Below, one piece after another: positions 29,063 through 39,875 of a stretch of DNA of 64,000 nt. Origin of the DNA: Vibrio tapetis subsp. tapetis (GTDB lineage: Bacteria; Pseudomonadota; Gammaproteobacteria; Enterobacterales; Vibrionaceae); assembly GCF_900233005.1 (NCBI RefSeq), contig NZ_LT960611.1, positions 2,790,001 to 2,854,000 of the forward strand, written 5' to 3'. Position 1 is the stretch's first letter, and every line of letters begins with the position of its first letter. The notes under the pieces were generated by a model that was given only the letters and a program-made list of their open reading frames with translations, was not told the DNA's origin and made no database searches. The position numbers and the translations under genes are program-made.

Positions 29063-30028
29063 ATGCTCGTAGCTGCAGCACTGCTTACCGTAGGCTTGAT
29101 TTTGCTCGTATGGAGTGCAGACAAATTAGTGTATGGCGCCGCCGCGTTAGCACGTAATTTTGGTATATCACCATTGGTGATTGGTATGACTATTCTTGCT
29201 ATGGGGTCTTCAGCTCCAGAAATGATGGTGTCGGCAACTGCAGCACTTGAAGGGAAGACAGACACCGCAGTTGGTAACGTACTGGGCTCCAACATCGCTA
29301 ACATAGCGTTAATTTTAGGTATTACAGCACTTATCAAGCCTATGTCAATTAGCTCGGGGGTTATCCGTCGTGAGCTGCCATTGATGATTGTCGTCACCGT
29401 TATCGCCGGTGCATTATTGTTTGATAACTACCTCGGTTTTCATGAAGGCGTTCTACTGTTCGTTCTATTCGCGGCATTCATTTTGATGATGCTAAAAATA
29501 AGCCGAAGTGAGAAAACCCAAGGCGATGCGTTTGTTGAAGATCAAGAAGCTGAAATCCCAGTTGGGGTTCCCAATAAAAATGCCATATTTTGGGTAGTTG
29601 TTGGCCTTATTTTATTACCAGTGGCAGCCGATCTCTTAGTTGATAACGCGGTTATCATTGCCAAGCATTTTGGCATGAGCGACCTCGTTATTGGCCTAAC
29701 AATTATCGCTATCGGCACCAGCTTGCCTGAACTCGCAGCCTCATTAGCCGGTGTCTTCAAAGGCGAAGACGACATGGCCGTGGGCAATATCATTGGCTCA
29801 AATGTATTTAATATCCTAGCGGTAATGGGGATTCCTGGCATTCTGAACCCATCAGTACTGAACGAACTCGCCATGGGTCGAGATTTTTGGGTCATGCTGG
29901 GTGTTTCAGTATTGCTTGTGGTCATGGCACTAGGTAAATCACGCAGTGTGAATCGTATTGAAGGCGGCATATTGCTTACTGTATTCATCGCTTACCAAGG
30001 CTACCTTCTATACCACCTAGCGGCTTAA
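29063..30028 (+). CDS. yrbG: Calcium/sodium antiporter YrbG
   Basis: A 321-residue inner-membrane cation exchanger of the CaCA superfamily. It has the two inverted alpha repeats: GMTILAMGSSAPEMMVSATA with GNVLGSNIANI in the first half, and GLTIIAIGTSLPELAASLAG with GNIIGSNVFNI in the second. About ten membrane segments surround these. It is the first gene of the yrbG-kdsD-kdsC-lptCAB unit, with the same order as E. coli. The ion specificity is by family. Confidence 0.93.
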   Translation: MLVAAALLTVGLILLVWSADKLVYGAAALARNFGISPLVIGMTILAMGSSAPEMMVSATAALEGKTDTAVGNVLGSNIANIALILGITALIKPMSISSGVIRRELPLMIVVTVIAGALLFDNYLGFHEGVLLFVLFAAFILMMLKISRSEKTQGDAFVEDQEAEIPVGVPNKNAIFWVVVGLILLPVAADLLVDNAVIIAKHFGMSDLVIGLTIIAIGTSLPELAASLAGVFKGEDDMAVGNIIGSNVFNILAVMGIPGILNPSVLNELAMGRDFWVMLGVSVLLVVMALGKSRSVNRIEGGILLTVFIAYQGYLLYHLAA

Positions 30029-30051
30029 GCTGATTTAAGGAAGTTCATATT

Positions 30052-31038
30052 ATGTCTGTACGATTGGAATCAAATTCTTTTGACTTTTGCCAAGCCGCAA
30101 AGCGTGTACTAGAAGTTGAAGTGGCTGGAATTAATCAACTTAACCAGTATTTTGATGAATCATTTACCCATGCATGCCAGTCTATTCTTGCCAGTAAAGG
30201 CAAAGTCGTCGTGATGGGCATGGGTAAATCCGGACACATAGGGAAAAAAATTGCAGCGTCTTTAGCCAGTACCGGTACCTCTGCATTTTTTGTACACCCC
30301 GGCGAAGCATCTCACGGTGATTTAGGCATGGTAGAACCTGGTGACATCGTTTTAGCGATCTCCAATTCTGGCGAATCATCAGAAATTTTATCGTTGTTTC
30401 CAGTACTTAAGCGACTGAACATTCAGATTATTGCCATGACAGGCAAGCCAGCATCAAACATGGCAACATTGGCAGATGTGCATCTATGCATTGGTATGCC
30501 AGAAGAAGCCTGCCCTCTTGGCCTAGCGCCAACGACAAGCACAACAGCGACACTGGTGATGGGCGATGCACTTTCGGTTGCTCTGCTACAGGCTAGAGGC
30601 TTTACCGCTGATGACTTTGCATTATCTCACCCCGGTGGCGCTCTTGGTCGTAAATTGTTATTGAAGCTCAGTGACATCATGCAAACGGGCGCAGCGCTTC
30701 CTCAGGTAACCCCTGACGCTCTTGTTCGAGATGCCTTGCTAGAGATATCACAAAAAGGCTTGGGCATGACCGCTATTGTTGATAGTGCTCAGCAAGTTTT
30801 AGGTATCTTTACCGATGGCGATCTTCGCCGCCTACTGGATAAGCGCATTGATGTGCATAGCACGAACATTGGTGACGTGATGACGAAAAACCCAACCGTG
30901 GGTAATCCAAATATGCTTGCCGTAGAAGCTGTTAACATGATGCAAGAAAAGAGCATCACAGGGTTGTTGCTGTGCGAGCAAGGCAAACTGGTGGGTGCAC
31001 TGAACATCCACCACCTACTGAAAGCAGGGGTCATGTAA
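30052..31038 (+). CDS. kdsD: Arabinose-5-phosphate isomerase KdsD
   Basis: A 328-residue isomerase that converts ribulose-5-phosphate to arabinose-5-phosphate for Kdo, the inner sugar of LPS. The SIS domain (about 38-175) has GKVVVMGMGKSGHIGKKIAA and SNSGESSEI. Two CBS domains follow (about 205-328). The stop codon overlaps the kdsC start by one base (TAATG). The block KPASNMATLADVHLCIG matches KdsD; the paralogue GutQ is less likely given the lpt context. Confidence 0.95.
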   Translation: MSVRLESNSFDFCQAAKRVLEVEVAGINQLNQYFDESFTHACQSILASKGKVVVMGMGKSGHIGKKIAASLASTGTSAFFVHPGEASHGDLGMVEPGDIVLAISNSGESSEILSLFPVLKRLNIQIIAMTGKPASNMATLADVHLCIGMPEEACPLGLAPTTSTTATLVMGDALSVALLQARGFTADDFALSHPGGALGRKLLLKLSDIMQTGAALPQVTPDALVRDALLEISQKGLGMTAIVDSAQQVLGIFTDGDLRRLLDKRIDVHSTNIGDVMTKNPTVGNPNMLAVEAVNMMQEKSITGLLLCEQGKLVGALNIHHLLKAGVM

Positions 31039-31598
31039 TGAATCACTCATTGATTACCACACTGTACGGCAACGTTGAGCAAAGCGTGTTTAACGCGGCT
31101 CGTGATATTAAGCTGCTGATCTGTGACGTTGACGGCGTTTTCTCTGATGGCCTTATCTACATGGGCAATCAAGGGGAAGAGCTGAAGACTTTCCATACGC
31201 GTGATGGCTATGGTGTAAAATCCTTAATGAACGCTGGCATTGAAATTGCCATCATTACAGGGCGAAAGTCACAGATAGTCGAAAACCGCATGCGCGCCCT
31301 TGGTATTAATTTGATTTACCAAGGTCAAGACGACAAAATAAAAGCCTATCATGATATTTGCAGTAAATTGAATATCTCTCCAGAGCATACTGGGTATATC
31401 GGTGATGACCTTATTGACTGGCCCGTCATGGAACTAGTGGCTCTTAAAGTCTGCGTAGCCGATGGTCACCCATTACTTATCCAACGCGCAAACTATGTCA
31501 CCCATATTAAGGGCGGTCATGGCGCCGTACGTGAGGTGTGCGATTTAATACTAGAAGCTCGCGGCGAACTTGATGTCCATAAAGGCTTGAGCATATGA
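31038..31598 (+). CDS. kdsC: 3-deoxy-D-manno-octulosonate 8-phosphate phosphatase KdsC
   Basis: A 186-residue HAD-type phosphatase releasing Kdo from Kdo-8-phosphate. The nucleophile is in LLICDVDGVFSDG (Asp30, Asp32). TGRKSQIVENR and GDDLIDWPVM are the other HAD motifs. ATG at 31038 overlaps the kdsD stop by one base and fits the family; the frame is open further upstream only inside kdsD. It overlaps lptC by 4 nt. Confidence 0.95.
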   Translation: MNHSLITTLYGNVEQSVFNAARDIKLLICDVDGVFSDGLIYMGNQGEELKTFHTRDGYGVKSLMNAGIEIAIITGRKSQIVENRMRALGINLIYQGQDDKIKAYHDICSKLNISPEHTGYIGDDLIDWPVMELVALKVCVADGHPLLIQRANYVTHIKGGHGAVREVCDLILEARGELDVHKGLSI

Positions 31599-32158
31599 CA
31601 CTGCCTCATCCAATCTATCTATTACTTTTCTTTGTCTCTTGTTGGTCAGCCTATTATTTATATGACCACAATAACAAAGAAGTGATCCAGGTTGTGCCTG
31701 ATGTAGAGTTACCCGTTTTTAGTGGACGAACCCTGACCAACACCAGTTATAATCAAGCTGGGATACGGAATTTTGAGATTAAATCCAAATATTTGGAACA
31801 TTTTTCAAAAAATGGCGAAACCATATTTGAGCAACTGAAACTGAGTGTATTTAGAAGCGGTCATACTGAAGAGTGGACCGTGACAGCCAACAAAGGTGTC
31901 ATGGATTCTGACTATCAACTTGAGCTCACAGGCAATGTTTTAGTAAAGAACGTATTACCCAATTCAGGTTTTGATACACTATCAACCGAGAAACTGGTGA
32001 TACAACTACAAAGTAAAGATTTTCACACCAATTTGCCCGTAACGCTTTTTGGTCCGCAATTCACCACAGAGGGGCAAGCGATGAAAGGGAATTTTGACCG
32101 TAATACCGCTACTCTCTTTAACCAAGTGCAAGGTAAATATGAAACTGTTACACCTTAG
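31595..32158 (+). CDS. lptC: LPS export protein LptC
   Basis: A 187-residue protein (E. coli 191) anchored in the inner membrane by its N-terminus (about 6-22). The periplasmic beta-jellyroll receives LPS from LptBFG and passes it to LptA. Family features are NTSYNQAGIRNFEIKSKYLEHF and the C-terminal LPVTLFGPQFTTEGQAMKGNF. It overlaps kdsC (4 nt) and lptA (20 nt), so it is tightly coupled. Confidence 0.93.
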   Translation: MTLPHPIYLLLFFVSCWSAYYLYDHNNKEVIQVVPDVELPVFSGRTLTNTSYNQAGIRNFEIKSKYLEHFSKNGETIFEQLKLSVFRSGHTEEWTVTANKGVMDSDYQLELTGNVLVKNVLPNSGFDTLSTEKLVIQLQSKDFHTNLPVTLFGPQFTTEGQAMKGNFDRNTATLFNQVQGKYETVTP

Positions 32159-32627
32159 CCTTATAGGGTTAATGACGTTTGCAACCCAAACATGGGCACT
32201 AAGCAACGACACAGAGCAACCAATTTACATTGATTCAGACAGTCAATCTCTGGACATGAAGAGCAGTAAAGTCACTTTTATTGGCGATGTGACGCTGAAA
32301 CAAGGCAGCATCAACATTGAAGCTGACAAGATCATCGTACTAAGAAATCCAAAAGATGACTCGGTAGAACAGATCGAAGCTTTTGGTGAGACGGCCAAGT
32401 TTACTCAGCTCACGGACGAAGGTAAAACCTTAGCCGGCCAAGCACAGAAGCTAAAGTACATGGTTCAAGAAGATTTACTAACCATGACAGGTAAAGCAGA
32501 GCTGGCTCAGGATGATAGCTTGATAAAAGGCACAACCATTCGCTATCAAATATCTTCACAGCAACTGATGGCTGATGGCAGTGCCCAAGAAAGAGTCTCG
32601 ACTGTACTGCAGCCAACCCAACAGTAA
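32139..32627 (+). CDS. lptA: Periplasmic LPS bridge protein LptA
   Basis: A 162-residue periplasmic protein that polymerises into the bridge carrying LPS to LptDE. A signal peptide occupies about 1-20 (MKLLHLSLIGLMTFATQTWA). The OstA-like repeats are seen in PIYIDSDSQSLDMKSSKVTFIGDV and the following strands. I chose ATG at 32139 because the signal peptide begins there; the upstream frame lies in lptC. It is shorter than E. coli LptA (185) at the C-terminus. Confidence 0.93.
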   Translation: MKLLHLSLIGLMTFATQTWALSNDTEQPIYIDSDSQSLDMKSSKVTFIGDVTLKQGSINIEADKIIVLRNPKDDSVEQIEAFGETAKFTQLTDEGKTLAGQAQKLKYMVQEDLLTMTGKAELAQDDSLIKGTTIRYQISSQQLMADGSAQERVSTVLQPTQQ

Positions 32628-32642
32628 AAGTAGTTAAAAAAT

Positions 32643-33368
32643 ATGGCGATCTTAAAAGCAGAACACCTCGCAAAAAGTTATAAGAAACGCAAAGTTGTTT
32701 CTGACGTCAGCTTACAAGTAAAATCGGGCCAAATCGTAGGGTTACTAGGCCCCAACGGCGCAGGAAAAACCACGTCGTTTTATATGATCGTTGGCTTAGT
32801 CGCTCGTGATGAGGGCAGTATTAGCATCGACGGACAAGACATCAGTATCTTACCGATGCACAGCCGTTCTCGTTTAGGGATAGGCTATTTGCCTCAAGAA
32901 GCATCTATCTTTAGAAAGCTGTCTGTTGAAGACAACATCATGGCGGTGTTAGAAACCAGATCTGAATTGTCCCGAGAAGAACGCCAAGACAAACTGGAAG
33001 ACTTACTAGACGAATTTCACATCCAGCATATACGTACGAGCAATGGTATGGCGCTCTCAGGCGGTGAACGCCGTCGTGTAGAAATCGCACGCGCACTGGC
33101 AGCAAACCCAAAATTCATTTTGCTGGACGAACCGTTTGCTGGGGTCGATCCTATCTCTGTTATCGACATCAAAAAAATTATTCAACATCTACGAGACCGT
33201 GGCTTAGGGGTATTAATTACTGACCACAACGTTAGGGAAACCCTTGATGTATGTGAACACGCCTACATTGTAAGCCAAGGGCATTTAATTGCGGATGGGA
33301 CACCGGAACAAGTTCTCAATAATGAACAAGTAAAACGAGTTTATCTGGGTGAGCAATTCCGTCTATGA
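32643..33368 (+). CDS. lptB: LPS export ABC transporter ATPase LptB
   Basis: A 241-residue ABC ATPase, the same length as E. coli LptB, that drives LPS extraction with LptFG. Walker [10 protein letters not shown] is at 36-44, the signature [15 protein letters not shown] is in the middle, and Walker B is [13 protein letters not shown]. It is 15 nt after lptA and 60 nt before rpoN. Confidence 0.97.
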   Translation: MAILKAEHLAKSYKKRKVVSDVSLQVKSGQIVGLLGPNGAGKTTSFYMIVGLVARDEGSISIDGQDISILPMHSRSRLGIGYLPQEASIFRKLSVEDNIMAVLETRSELSREERQDKLEDLLDEFHIQHIRTSNGMALSGGERRRVEIARALAANPKFILLDEPFAGVDPISVIDIKKIIQHLRDRGLGVLITDHNVRETLDVCEHAYIVSQGHLIADGTPEQVLNNEQVKRVYLGEQFRL

Positions 33369-33428
33369 TTAAATGGTAGGTATGTTGTTTTGCTCGCTCG
33401 CTAGGCTTTAATAAATATAAAGGACTCT

Positions 33429-34901
33429 ATGAAACCCTCATTACAACTTAAGCTAGGGCAACAATTAGCCATGACACCGCAATTGCAACAAGCCATACGC
33501 TTGCTGCAATTGTCGACGCTTGATCTCCAACAAGAGATCCAAGAAGCCCTTGAGTCCAACCCTTTGCTTGATGTAGAGGATGGCTTTGAAGAAGCGCAGG
33601 CTAACGATGACTCCGCAAAAGAAAATACCTCCAATGAGAAAGCGTCCGCAGAAGAAGTAACGAGCGAGCCTGAGCCAAAAGACAGCTCAGAGCTCATCGA
33701 AACCTCTGAAATCAGTACCGACTTAGAAATCGACACCACTTGGGAAGACGTCTACAGTGCCAACACAGGTAATACTGGTATATCCATCGATGACGATATG
33801 CCTGTTTATCAAGGCGAAACGACTCAAAGCCTACAAGACTACCTCCAATGGCAACTCGACCTAACGCCATTTAGTGACACCGACCGAACCATCGCCTCTG
33901 CCATTGTTGACGCCATCGATAATTACGGCTACCTCACCATTAATACCGACGAGATATTAGAGAGCATTGGCAACGATGAGGTCGAACTTGATGAAGTTGA
34001 AGCCGTTCTAAAACGCATTCAACAATTTGACCCTCTAGGTGTGGCTTCGCGCAACTTGCAAGAATGTCTGTTGCTGCAGTTTGCAACTTTTCCAAGTAAT
34101 ACGCCGTGGCTCGCAGAAGCAAAATCTTTACTCGAAAACCACATTGAGCAACTGGGCAATCGTGACTATAAATTAATTAGTAAAGAAACAAAGTTGAAAG
34201 AAGCTGAGCTGCGTGAGGTTATGGCTCTCATTCAACAATTAGATCCGCGCCCTGGTAGCAGAATCACGCCGGATGAAACCGAATACGTGATTCCTGATGT
34301 CTCTGTATTTAAAGATGCAGGCCAATGGATCGTATCCATTAACCCTGACAGCGTACCCAAGCTAAAAGTGAATCAGCAATACGCTGCAATGGGTAAAGGT
34401 AACAGCGCAGATAGCCAGTTTATTCGCTCTAATTTGCAAGAAGCGAAATGGCTCATAAAAAGCTTAGAAAGTCGAAACGAAACACTACTCAAAGTGGCCC
34501 GTTGCATCGTAGAGCATCAGCATGATTTCTTTGAGTATGGCGAAGAAGCAATGAAACCTATGGTGCTCAACGATATCGCACTGGCGGTAGAAATGCATGA
34601 ATCCACCATTTCAAGGGTAACGACACAAAAATACATGCACACTCCAAGAGGGATCTTCGAGCTCAAGTATTTCTTCTCCAGCCACGTCAGCACAGACAAC
34701 GGTGGAGAGTGTTCATCGACAGCAATTCGCGCACTGATCAAAAAGTTAGTCGCTGCCGAAAATACAGCGAAACCACTCAGTGATAGCAAGATTGCTGCTC
34801 TATTAGCTGACCAAGGAATTCAAGTTGCTAGGCGTACCATCGCCAAATACCGCGAATCTCTGGGCATCGCGCCATCAAGTCAGCGTAAACGCCTGCTATA
34901 A
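33429..34901 (+). CDS. rpoN: RNA polymerase sigma-54 factor RpoN
   Basis: A 490-residue sigma-54 factor, which in vibrios controls flagella, nitrogen assimilation and quorum-sensing sRNAs. Region I is the Gln-rich N-terminus ([20 protein letters not shown]). Region II is acidic (about 50-115). The core-binding region and HTH follow, and the RpoN box is in [18 protein letters not shown] near the C-terminus. ATG follows AAAGGA. It is in the conserved lptB-rpoN-hpf-ptsN context. Confidence 0.97.
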   Translation: MKPSLQLKLGQQLAMTPQLQQAIRLLQLSTLDLQQEIQEALESNPLLDVEDGFEEAQANDDSAKENTSNEKASAEEVTSEPEPKDSSELIETSEISTDLEIDTTWEDVYSANTGNTGISIDDDMPVYQGETTQSLQDYLQWQLDLTPFSDTDRTIASAIVDAIDNYGYLTINTDEILESIGNDEVELDEVEAVLKRIQQFDPLGVASRNLQECLLLQFATFPSNTPWLAEAKSLLENHIEQLGNRDYKLISKETKLKEAELREVMALIQQLDPRPGSRITPDETEYVIPDVSVFKDAGQWIVSINPDSVPKLKVNQQYAAMGKGNSADSQFIRSNLQEAKWLIKSLESRNETLLKVARCIVEHQHDFFEYGEEAMKPMVLNDIALAVEMHESTISRVTTQKYMHTPRGIFELKYFFSSHVSTDNGGECSSTAIRALIKKLVAAENTAKPLSDSKIAALLADQGIQVARRTIAKYRESLGIAPSSQRKRLL

Positions 34902-34928
34902 ACAGGCCTTTAAAAAAAAGGAAAGTCT

Positions 34929-35216
34929 ATGCAAATACATATCCAAGGACATCACATTGATATTACCGATTCAATGCAGGACTACGTTGAGAGCAAATTT
35001 CAGAAATTAGAGCGGTTCTTTGATCATATAAATAGCGTAAATGTGGTCTTACGTGTTGAAAAAGTCGACCAAATCGCCGAAGCTACCCTACACATAAATC
35101 AAGGGGACATTCATGCTCATGCGACAGACGAAAGTATGTATGCTGCCATTGACTCCTTGGTCGACAAACTTGTGCGTCAACTCAATAAGCACAAAGAGAA
35201 ATTAAGTAGCCATTAA
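34929..35216 (+). CDS. hpf: Ribosome hibernation promoting factor HPF (short form)
   Basis: A 95-residue protein that binds the 30S decoding centre and promotes 100S ribosome dimers in stationary phase. It matches E. coli HPF in length and in the pattern QIHIQGHHIDITDSMQDYV at the start. ATG has GGAAAG about 7 nt upstream, and ptsN begins 2 nt after its stop. Confidence 0.95.
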   Translation: MQIHIQGHHIDITDSMQDYVESKFQKLERFFDHINSVNVVLRVEKVDQIAEATLHINQGDIHAHATDESMYAAIDSLVDKLVRQLNKHKEKLSSH

Positions 35217-35218
35217 TC

Positions 35219-35671
35219 ATGCAACTAAGCGAAGTACTTTCATTGAACTGCACAAAAAGTGCGGTTCAATGCACCAGCAAAAAACGCGCTCTTGAAATCA
35301 TCAGCGAGATAGCCGCAAACCATACAGGTAGAAACTCAACTCAACTGTTTGAGTGCATGCTCAACAGAGAAAAAATGGGCAGTACCGGAATCGGGAATGG
35401 TATCGCGATCCCTCATGGTCGAATGCTAGAAGACTCACAAATTGAGCAAGCTGTCGCGGTATTAGTGCAATGCCAAAAGCCTATCGAGTTTGACGCTATC
35501 GATAACAGACCTGTTGATTTGCTATTTGCCTTGTTAGTTCCTGATGCTCAATGCAAAACTCATTTAAAAACTTTGTCGGCGATGGCAGAACGCCTCAACG
35601 ATAAATGCACTTTGAAACAGCTACGTAATGCTCAGTCAGATCAAGAGCTTTACGATATCATCACCCAATAA
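35219..35671 (+). CDS. ptsN: Nitrogen-type PTS EIIA component PtsN
   Basis: A 150-residue regulatory EIIA protein, phosphorylated by PtsP through NPr and linked to potassium and nitrogen balance. The phosphorylated histidine is His66 in GNGIAIPHGR. It has no EIIB or EIIC partners here, as expected for the regulatory PTS(Ntr). It is 2 nt after hpf. Confidence 0.94.
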   Translation: MQLSEVLSLNCTKSAVQCTSKKRALEIISEIAANHTGRNSTQLFECMLNREKMGSTGIGNGIAIPHGRMLEDSQIEQAVAVLVQCQKPIEFDAIDNRPVDLLFALLVPDAQCKTHLKTLSAMAERLNDKCTLKQLRNAQSDQELYDIITQ

Positions 35672-35687
35672 ATTGAGTTAAACCAAC

Positions 35688-36566
35688 ATGTCATCGAATA
35701 AACTGCGCCTCATTGTAATCAGTGGCCAATCAGGAGCAGGTAAAAGTGTTGCTCTGCGGGTACTTGAAGATTTAGGTTATTACTGTGTAGATAACCTTCC
35801 TGTAAGCCTGCTTGACTCATTTGTGCAAACCGTCAAAAACAGCAAACAAAACATTGCCGTAAGCATTGATATTCGTAATTTACCTCAAGACCCAAGCTTG
35901 GTGACTAACGCACTAAAAACGTTAAAACAGCACTTTGATGTTAACGTTCTTTTTCTCGATGCTAAAGAAACAACCCTGCTTAAACGCTACAGTGAAACTC
36001 GCCGAATCCACCCTCTATCACTGAGCTTGAGCAACGTATCTCTCGAGCAAGCCATTCAGATCGAAAAAGGCTTATTGCTCGACTTAAAAGAGCAAGCCGA
36101 TATCGTTCTCGACAGCAGTGATCAGTCGTTGCATGAATTAAGCGAAACCGTAAGGCGTTGTATAGACGGAAGAGAAAGCAAAGAGTTAGTCATGGTTTTT
36201 GAGTCTTTTGGCTTTAAATATGGCCTACCGAATAACGCCGACTACGTGTTCGACGTACGCTTTTTACCCAATCCCCACTGGGATCCTGACCTTCGCCCGT
36301 TGACCGGACTTGACGCTCCAATCAAAGCATTTCTTGAGACTCATGACGAAGTACTCGAATTAAAATCAGAGATACAGGGCTTTGTTGAAAAGTGGCTTCC
36401 TCTGCTGCAAAAAAATAACCGCAGCTACCTCACCGTCGCTATCGGCTGCACCGGTGGAAAGCATCGATCTGTTTATATCACCCAACAGATTGGCGAACAT
36501 TTCACAAAGCTGGGTCATCAAGTTCAGATCCGTCATGTCAGCTTAGAAAAGAATCATAAGGATTAG
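35688..36566 (+). CDS. rapZ: RNase adaptor protein RapZ
   Basis: A 292-residue P-loop protein (E. coli 284). In E. coli RapZ delivers the sRNA GlmZ to RNase E and so controls glmS and amino-sugar supply. Walker A is [13 protein letters not shown] (about 12-24). The C-terminal domain has [16 protein letters not shown]. Whether a GlmY/GlmZ pair exists in this organism cannot be seen here. Neighbour genes ptsN and ptsO are the usual ones. Confidence 0.95.
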   Translation: MSSNKLRLIVISGQSGAGKSVALRVLEDLGYYCVDNLPVSLLDSFVQTVKNSKQNIAVSIDIRNLPQDPSLVTNALKTLKQHFDVNVLFLDAKETTLLKRYSETRRIHPLSLSLSNVSLEQAIQIEKGLLLDLKEQADIVLDSSDQSLHELSETVRRCIDGRESKELVMVFESFGFKYGLPNNADYVFDVRFLPNPHWDPDLRPLTGLDAPIKAFLETHDEVLELKSEIQGFVEKWLPLLQKNNRSYLTVAIGCTGGKHRSVYITQQIGEHFTKLGHQVQIRHVSLEKNHKD

Positions 36567-36569
36567 TCA

Positions 36570-36869
36570 ATGTCAGCAAATACCCCAAGCATTCCGAAAC
36601 AATGCAGCAAAACTATTTTAATTCAAAACAGGCTGGGGTTGCATGCCAGAGCTGCCGTTAAGTTAGTCGAATTAGCACAAAGCTATGACGCTCAAGTCTC
36701 GGTCAGCAATGGTGAGAAAGAGGCCGGAGCAGACAGCGTGATGGGGTTACTTATGCTTGAGTCCTCCCAAGGCCAAAGTGTGATAATTTCAGCTACAGGT
36801 GAACAAGCCGAAGCTGCCTTAACCGCAGTTTGTGAGCTTATCGAACACCGCTTTGATGAAGATGAATAA
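36570..36869 (+). CDS. ptsO: Phosphocarrier protein NPr (PtsO)
   Basis: A 99-residue HPr-family phosphocarrier (E. coli NPr has 90), passing phosphate from PtsP to PtsN. The active histidine is His25 in [16 protein letters not shown]. The second HPr block is [14 protein letters not shown]. The N-terminal ~10 residues are extra. It begins 3 nt after the rapZ stop and ends the rpoN cluster. Confidence 0.93.
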   Translation: MSANTPSIPKQCSKTILIQNRLGLHARAAVKLVELAQSYDAQVSVSNGEKEAGADSVMGLLMLESSQGQSVIISATGEQAEAALTAVCELIEHRFDEDE

Positions 36870-36976
36870 ATTGCTCGTAAATAAAATCCCTCTGTTTCAC
36901 GATATCTTATTAAACAAGGCCTAGAATTAGGATATTATTCAACATATTGTAACCAAGTCAATTTTAGGGGGCGAGA

Positions 36977-38335
36977 ATGGCCGAGCAGTTAGAATTTGAC
37001 CAAACTCATCAAACCCTACAAGAAGTTAGTGACGCTCTAGACAGTGGCCGCTTTGTTCATGTACGCCGTATGCTCCAAGACATGGAGCCAGAAGACATTG
37101 CCCACTTACTCGAAGCTTCTCCGCGAAAAAGCCGCGAAGTACTGTGGCAACTTACCGACCCAGAAGATTACGGTGAGATCCTCGACGAATTATCCGAAGA
37201 TGTAAAAGATAACCTCGTATCCAAAATGGCTCCAGAGCGCTTAGCAGAAGCCACCGAAGGTCTGGATACCGATGACGTTGCTTATGTCTTACGAAGCCTA
37301 CCCGATGACGTATCACGTGAAGTTCTGTCTCAAATGGACAGTGCCGATCGACACCGTGTAGAAACCGCGCTTGCTTACGAAGAAGACACCGCGGGCAGCA
37401 TGATGAACACCGACTTTGTCACCATCCGTAGCGATGTTGATGTCGATGTTGTACTTCGTTATCTTAGAATGAAAGGCGAATTACCCGAAGCCACTGATGC
37501 GCTTTATGTTCTTGATTCAGAAGAAAAACTCACGGGATTCTTACACCTTACTACCCTACTGACCTCTCAACCCGATGTCCCTATCAGCAAGATCATGGAA
37601 ACACCAGACGAAGCGCTTTCGGTCACGGCCAGTGACGCGGATGTTGCTAGCCTATTTGAGAGACGTAACTGGGTTTCCGCTCCTGTTGTCGATGAGAATA
37701 ACCACCTTGTTGGCCGTATCACCATTGATGACGTTGTTGATGTTATTCGTGAAGATGCCGAGCACTCTATGATGAGTATGGCCGGTATGGACGACGACGA
37801 AGACACCTTCGCGCCTGTATTTAAATCGGCTCGTAAACGTAGTATTTGGCTTGGTGCAAACGTCTTGGCCGCATTAACTGCCGCCTCAGTATCCAACCTA
37901 TTTGAAGCCACATTGCAGCAAATGGCAGCCATTGCCGTATTAATGACGATTGTTCCTTCAATGGGAGGCGTTGCTGGTAACCAAACCGTTGCCTTAGTGA
38001 TCCGTGGTATCGCTTTAGGTCACATTGGTGATTCAAACAAGCGCGAACTGCTGCTTAAAGAAGGAGCGATAGGCTTCCTCAATGGCCTTCTATGGGCATT
38101 AATCATCGGTGGTATCGTTGTAGTCTGGAAAGACAGTTGGATGCTTGGCGGTATTATCTCTGCCGCAATGATGACCAACTTGTTTGTAGCCGGCATCGCT
38201 GGGGTAAGTATTCCTCTGTTCTTAAAGAAAATGAACATAGACCCAGCACTGGCTGGCGGAATGGCTCTCACAACGATCACCGATGTGATTGGCTTGTTAG
38301 TGTTCTTAGGCCTAGCTACAGTAATGATTGGATAG
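36977..38335 (+). CDS. mgtE: Magnesium transporter MgtE
   Basis: A 452-residue magnesium channel of the inner membrane. The N-terminal superhelical domain (about 30-130) contains LLEASPRKSREVLWQL. Two CBS domains lie at about 140-260, and five membrane segments follow (about 290-450). The pore region VAGNQTVALVIRGIALG and the late LTTITDVIGLL, with the conserved pore aspartate, are present. The start follows the very strong AGGGGGCGAG site. A short 107-nt gap after ptsO suggests its own promoter. Confidence 0.95.
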   Translation: MAEQLEFDQTHQTLQEVSDALDSGRFVHVRRMLQDMEPEDIAHLLEASPRKSREVLWQLTDPEDYGEILDELSEDVKDNLVSKMAPERLAEATEGLDTDDVAYVLRSLPDDVSREVLSQMDSADRHRVETALAYEEDTAGSMMNTDFVTIRSDVDVDVVLRYLRMKGELPEATDALYVLDSEEKLTGFLHLTTLLTSQPDVPISKIMETPDEALSVTASDADVASLFERRNWVSAPVVDENNHLVGRITIDDVVDVIREDAEHSMMSMAGMDDDEDTFAPVFKSARKRSIWLGANVLAALTAASVSNLFEATLQQMAAIAVLMTIVPSMGGVAGNQTVALVIRGIALGHIGDSNKRELLLKEGAIGFLNGLLWALIIGGIVVVWKDSWMLGGIISAAMMTNLFVAGIAGVSIPLFLKKMNIDPALAGGMALTTITDVIGLLVFLGLATVMIG

Positions 38336-38356
38336 CGTTACAAACTACAGAATGAT

Positions 38357-38389
38357 AAAAGCCGATGTCAGTGAAGGCATCGGCTTTTT
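38357..38389. terminator. Bidirectional terminator between mgtE and pmbA
   Basis: AAAAGCCGATG and CATCGGCTTTT are perfect 11-base arms with a 10-nt loop, followed by further T on the plus strand. It separates convergent genes. Confidence 0.88.
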
Positions 38390-38411
38390 ATTTCAAGTCT
38401 TTAGCAAGTAA

Positions 38412-39755
38412 TTACTCACCCGCGACTTTCAACGATTCCAATAAGATAGAACCAGTTTGAATTTGAGAGCGAGTTTCGATATCTGTACCCACTGCGACAA
38501 TCTTCTGCAGCATGTCCACTAAGTTACCGGCAATAGTGACTTCTGAAACTGCGTACTGAATTTCACCATTTTCAACCCAGAAACCCGCGGCACCACGAGA
38601 ATAGTCACCGGTGACCATGTTCACGCCTTGTCCCATCAACTCTGTTACCAAAAAGCCAGTACCCAGAGTTTTCAGCATGGCATCGAAATCTTGTCCGGTT
38701 GATTTAACAAACCAGTTGTGGATACCACCAGCATGACCCGTCGGCGTCATATTCATTTTACGAGCGGCATAACTCGTCAAAAGGTAGGTCGACAGTACAC
38801 CATCCGTAATGATCTGACGATCTTGGGTGAACACGCCTTCATTATCAAATGGGCTGGAGGCTAAACCGCGGAGTACGTGCGGCTTCTCTTCAATATTGAA
38901 CCAGTCTGGTAATATTTTCTCACCTAACTTATCTAATAAGAACGAGGACTTACGGTACAAACTGCCACCGCTGATCGCCATCACTAAGTGACCTATTAAA
39001 CCTGTCGCTACATCCGCTGAAAACATCACAGGGTACTTCCCTGTCGCAAGGCGCTTAGCATCAAGACGACTTACTGTTTTTTCGGCGGCTTTAATACCAA
39101 CAGTTTGCGGTGTCCATAAATCTTCTACGCGTCTTGAAACGGAATAGCTGTAGTCACGTTCCATATCGCCATTTTTGCTCTCACCGATAACACAACAACT
39201 CACGCTGTGACGGCTGGAAGGAAAACTCGCAAGTAAACCGTGGCTGTTCCCATAAACACGCACACCGTAATGGCTATCGTAACTCGCCCCATCACTTTGT
39301 TTAATTCGGTCACTGTAGGCCAATGCAGCCCGTTCAGCTTCAATTGCGATCTCTGCAGCGCGATCGGGTTCTGGTTGATCAGGATGGAAGAGATCCAAAT
39401 CCGGAATATCTTGAACCATCAGTTCTTTAGGTGCAGGACCTGAATAAGGGTCTTCTGATGTGTAATTAGCAATATCTAACGCAGCTAGAACGGTTTGATG
39501 TATGGCTTTTTCACTTAAGTCAGAAGTTGATGCACTGCCTTTACGGTGGCCACGATATACCGTAATACCTAGAGCGCCATCACTATTGAATTCAACGTTT
39601 TCCACTTCACACATATGTGTAGAAACACTGATGCCCGTGCTTTTAGAAATCGCAACTTCTGCGGCGTCTGCGGTATCAGTTGCTAGCTCTAATGCTTTTG
39701 CTACGGCGGCTTCTAGTTCCACTCGTTGTTGAGCGATTTGCTGTTTTACATCCAT
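38412..39755 (-). CDS. pmbA: Metalloprotease subunit TldE (PmbA)
   Basis: A 447-residue subunit (E. coli 450) of the TldD/TldE protease, which cleaves unfolded peptides, matures microcin B17 and degrades the CcdA antitoxin in E. coli. It lacks the HExxxH zinc motif, as expected for TldE. The conserved blocks are [37 protein letters not shown] and the N-terminal [15 protein letters not shown]. It is divergent from darP as in E. coli. Its partner tldD is only about 0.75 kb away here. Confidence 0.95.
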   Translation of the reverse strand: MDVKQQIAQQRVELEAAVAKALELATDTADAAEVAISKSTGISVSTHMCEVENVEFNSDGALGITVYRGHRKGSASTSDLSEKAIHQTVLAALDIANYTSEDPYSGPAPKELMVQDIPDLDLFHPDQPEPDRAAEIAIEAERAALAYSDRIKQSDGASYDSHYGVRVYGNSHGLLASFPSSRHSVSCCVIGESKNGDMERDYSYSVSRRVEDLWTPQTVGIKAAEKTVSRLDAKRLATGKYPVMFSADVATGLIGHLVMAISGGSLYRKSSFLLDKLGEKILPDWFNIEEKPHVLRGLASSPFDNEGVFTQDRQIITDGVLSTYLLTSYAARKMNMTPTGHAGGIHNWFVKSTGQDFDAMLKTLGTGFLVTELMGQGVNMVTGDYSRGAAGFWVENGEIQYAVSEVTIAGNLVDMLQKIVAVGTDIETRSQIQTGSILLESLKVAGE

Positions 39756-39875
39756 ACTGAAATAACTGCTGTTTAAATTTTATTTCAATAGAATAACAAG
39801 GTTTTCGCTTTCTCCCCATAATTCTTGCTAAAATAAGCGACAATTAGACACAGATAATGAAATAGGCAAGCAAAT

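Noticed and set aside
36870..36976. Possible magnesium riboswitch upstream of mgtE
   Set aside because: The 107-nt gap is too short for an M-box and shows no matching conserved core.
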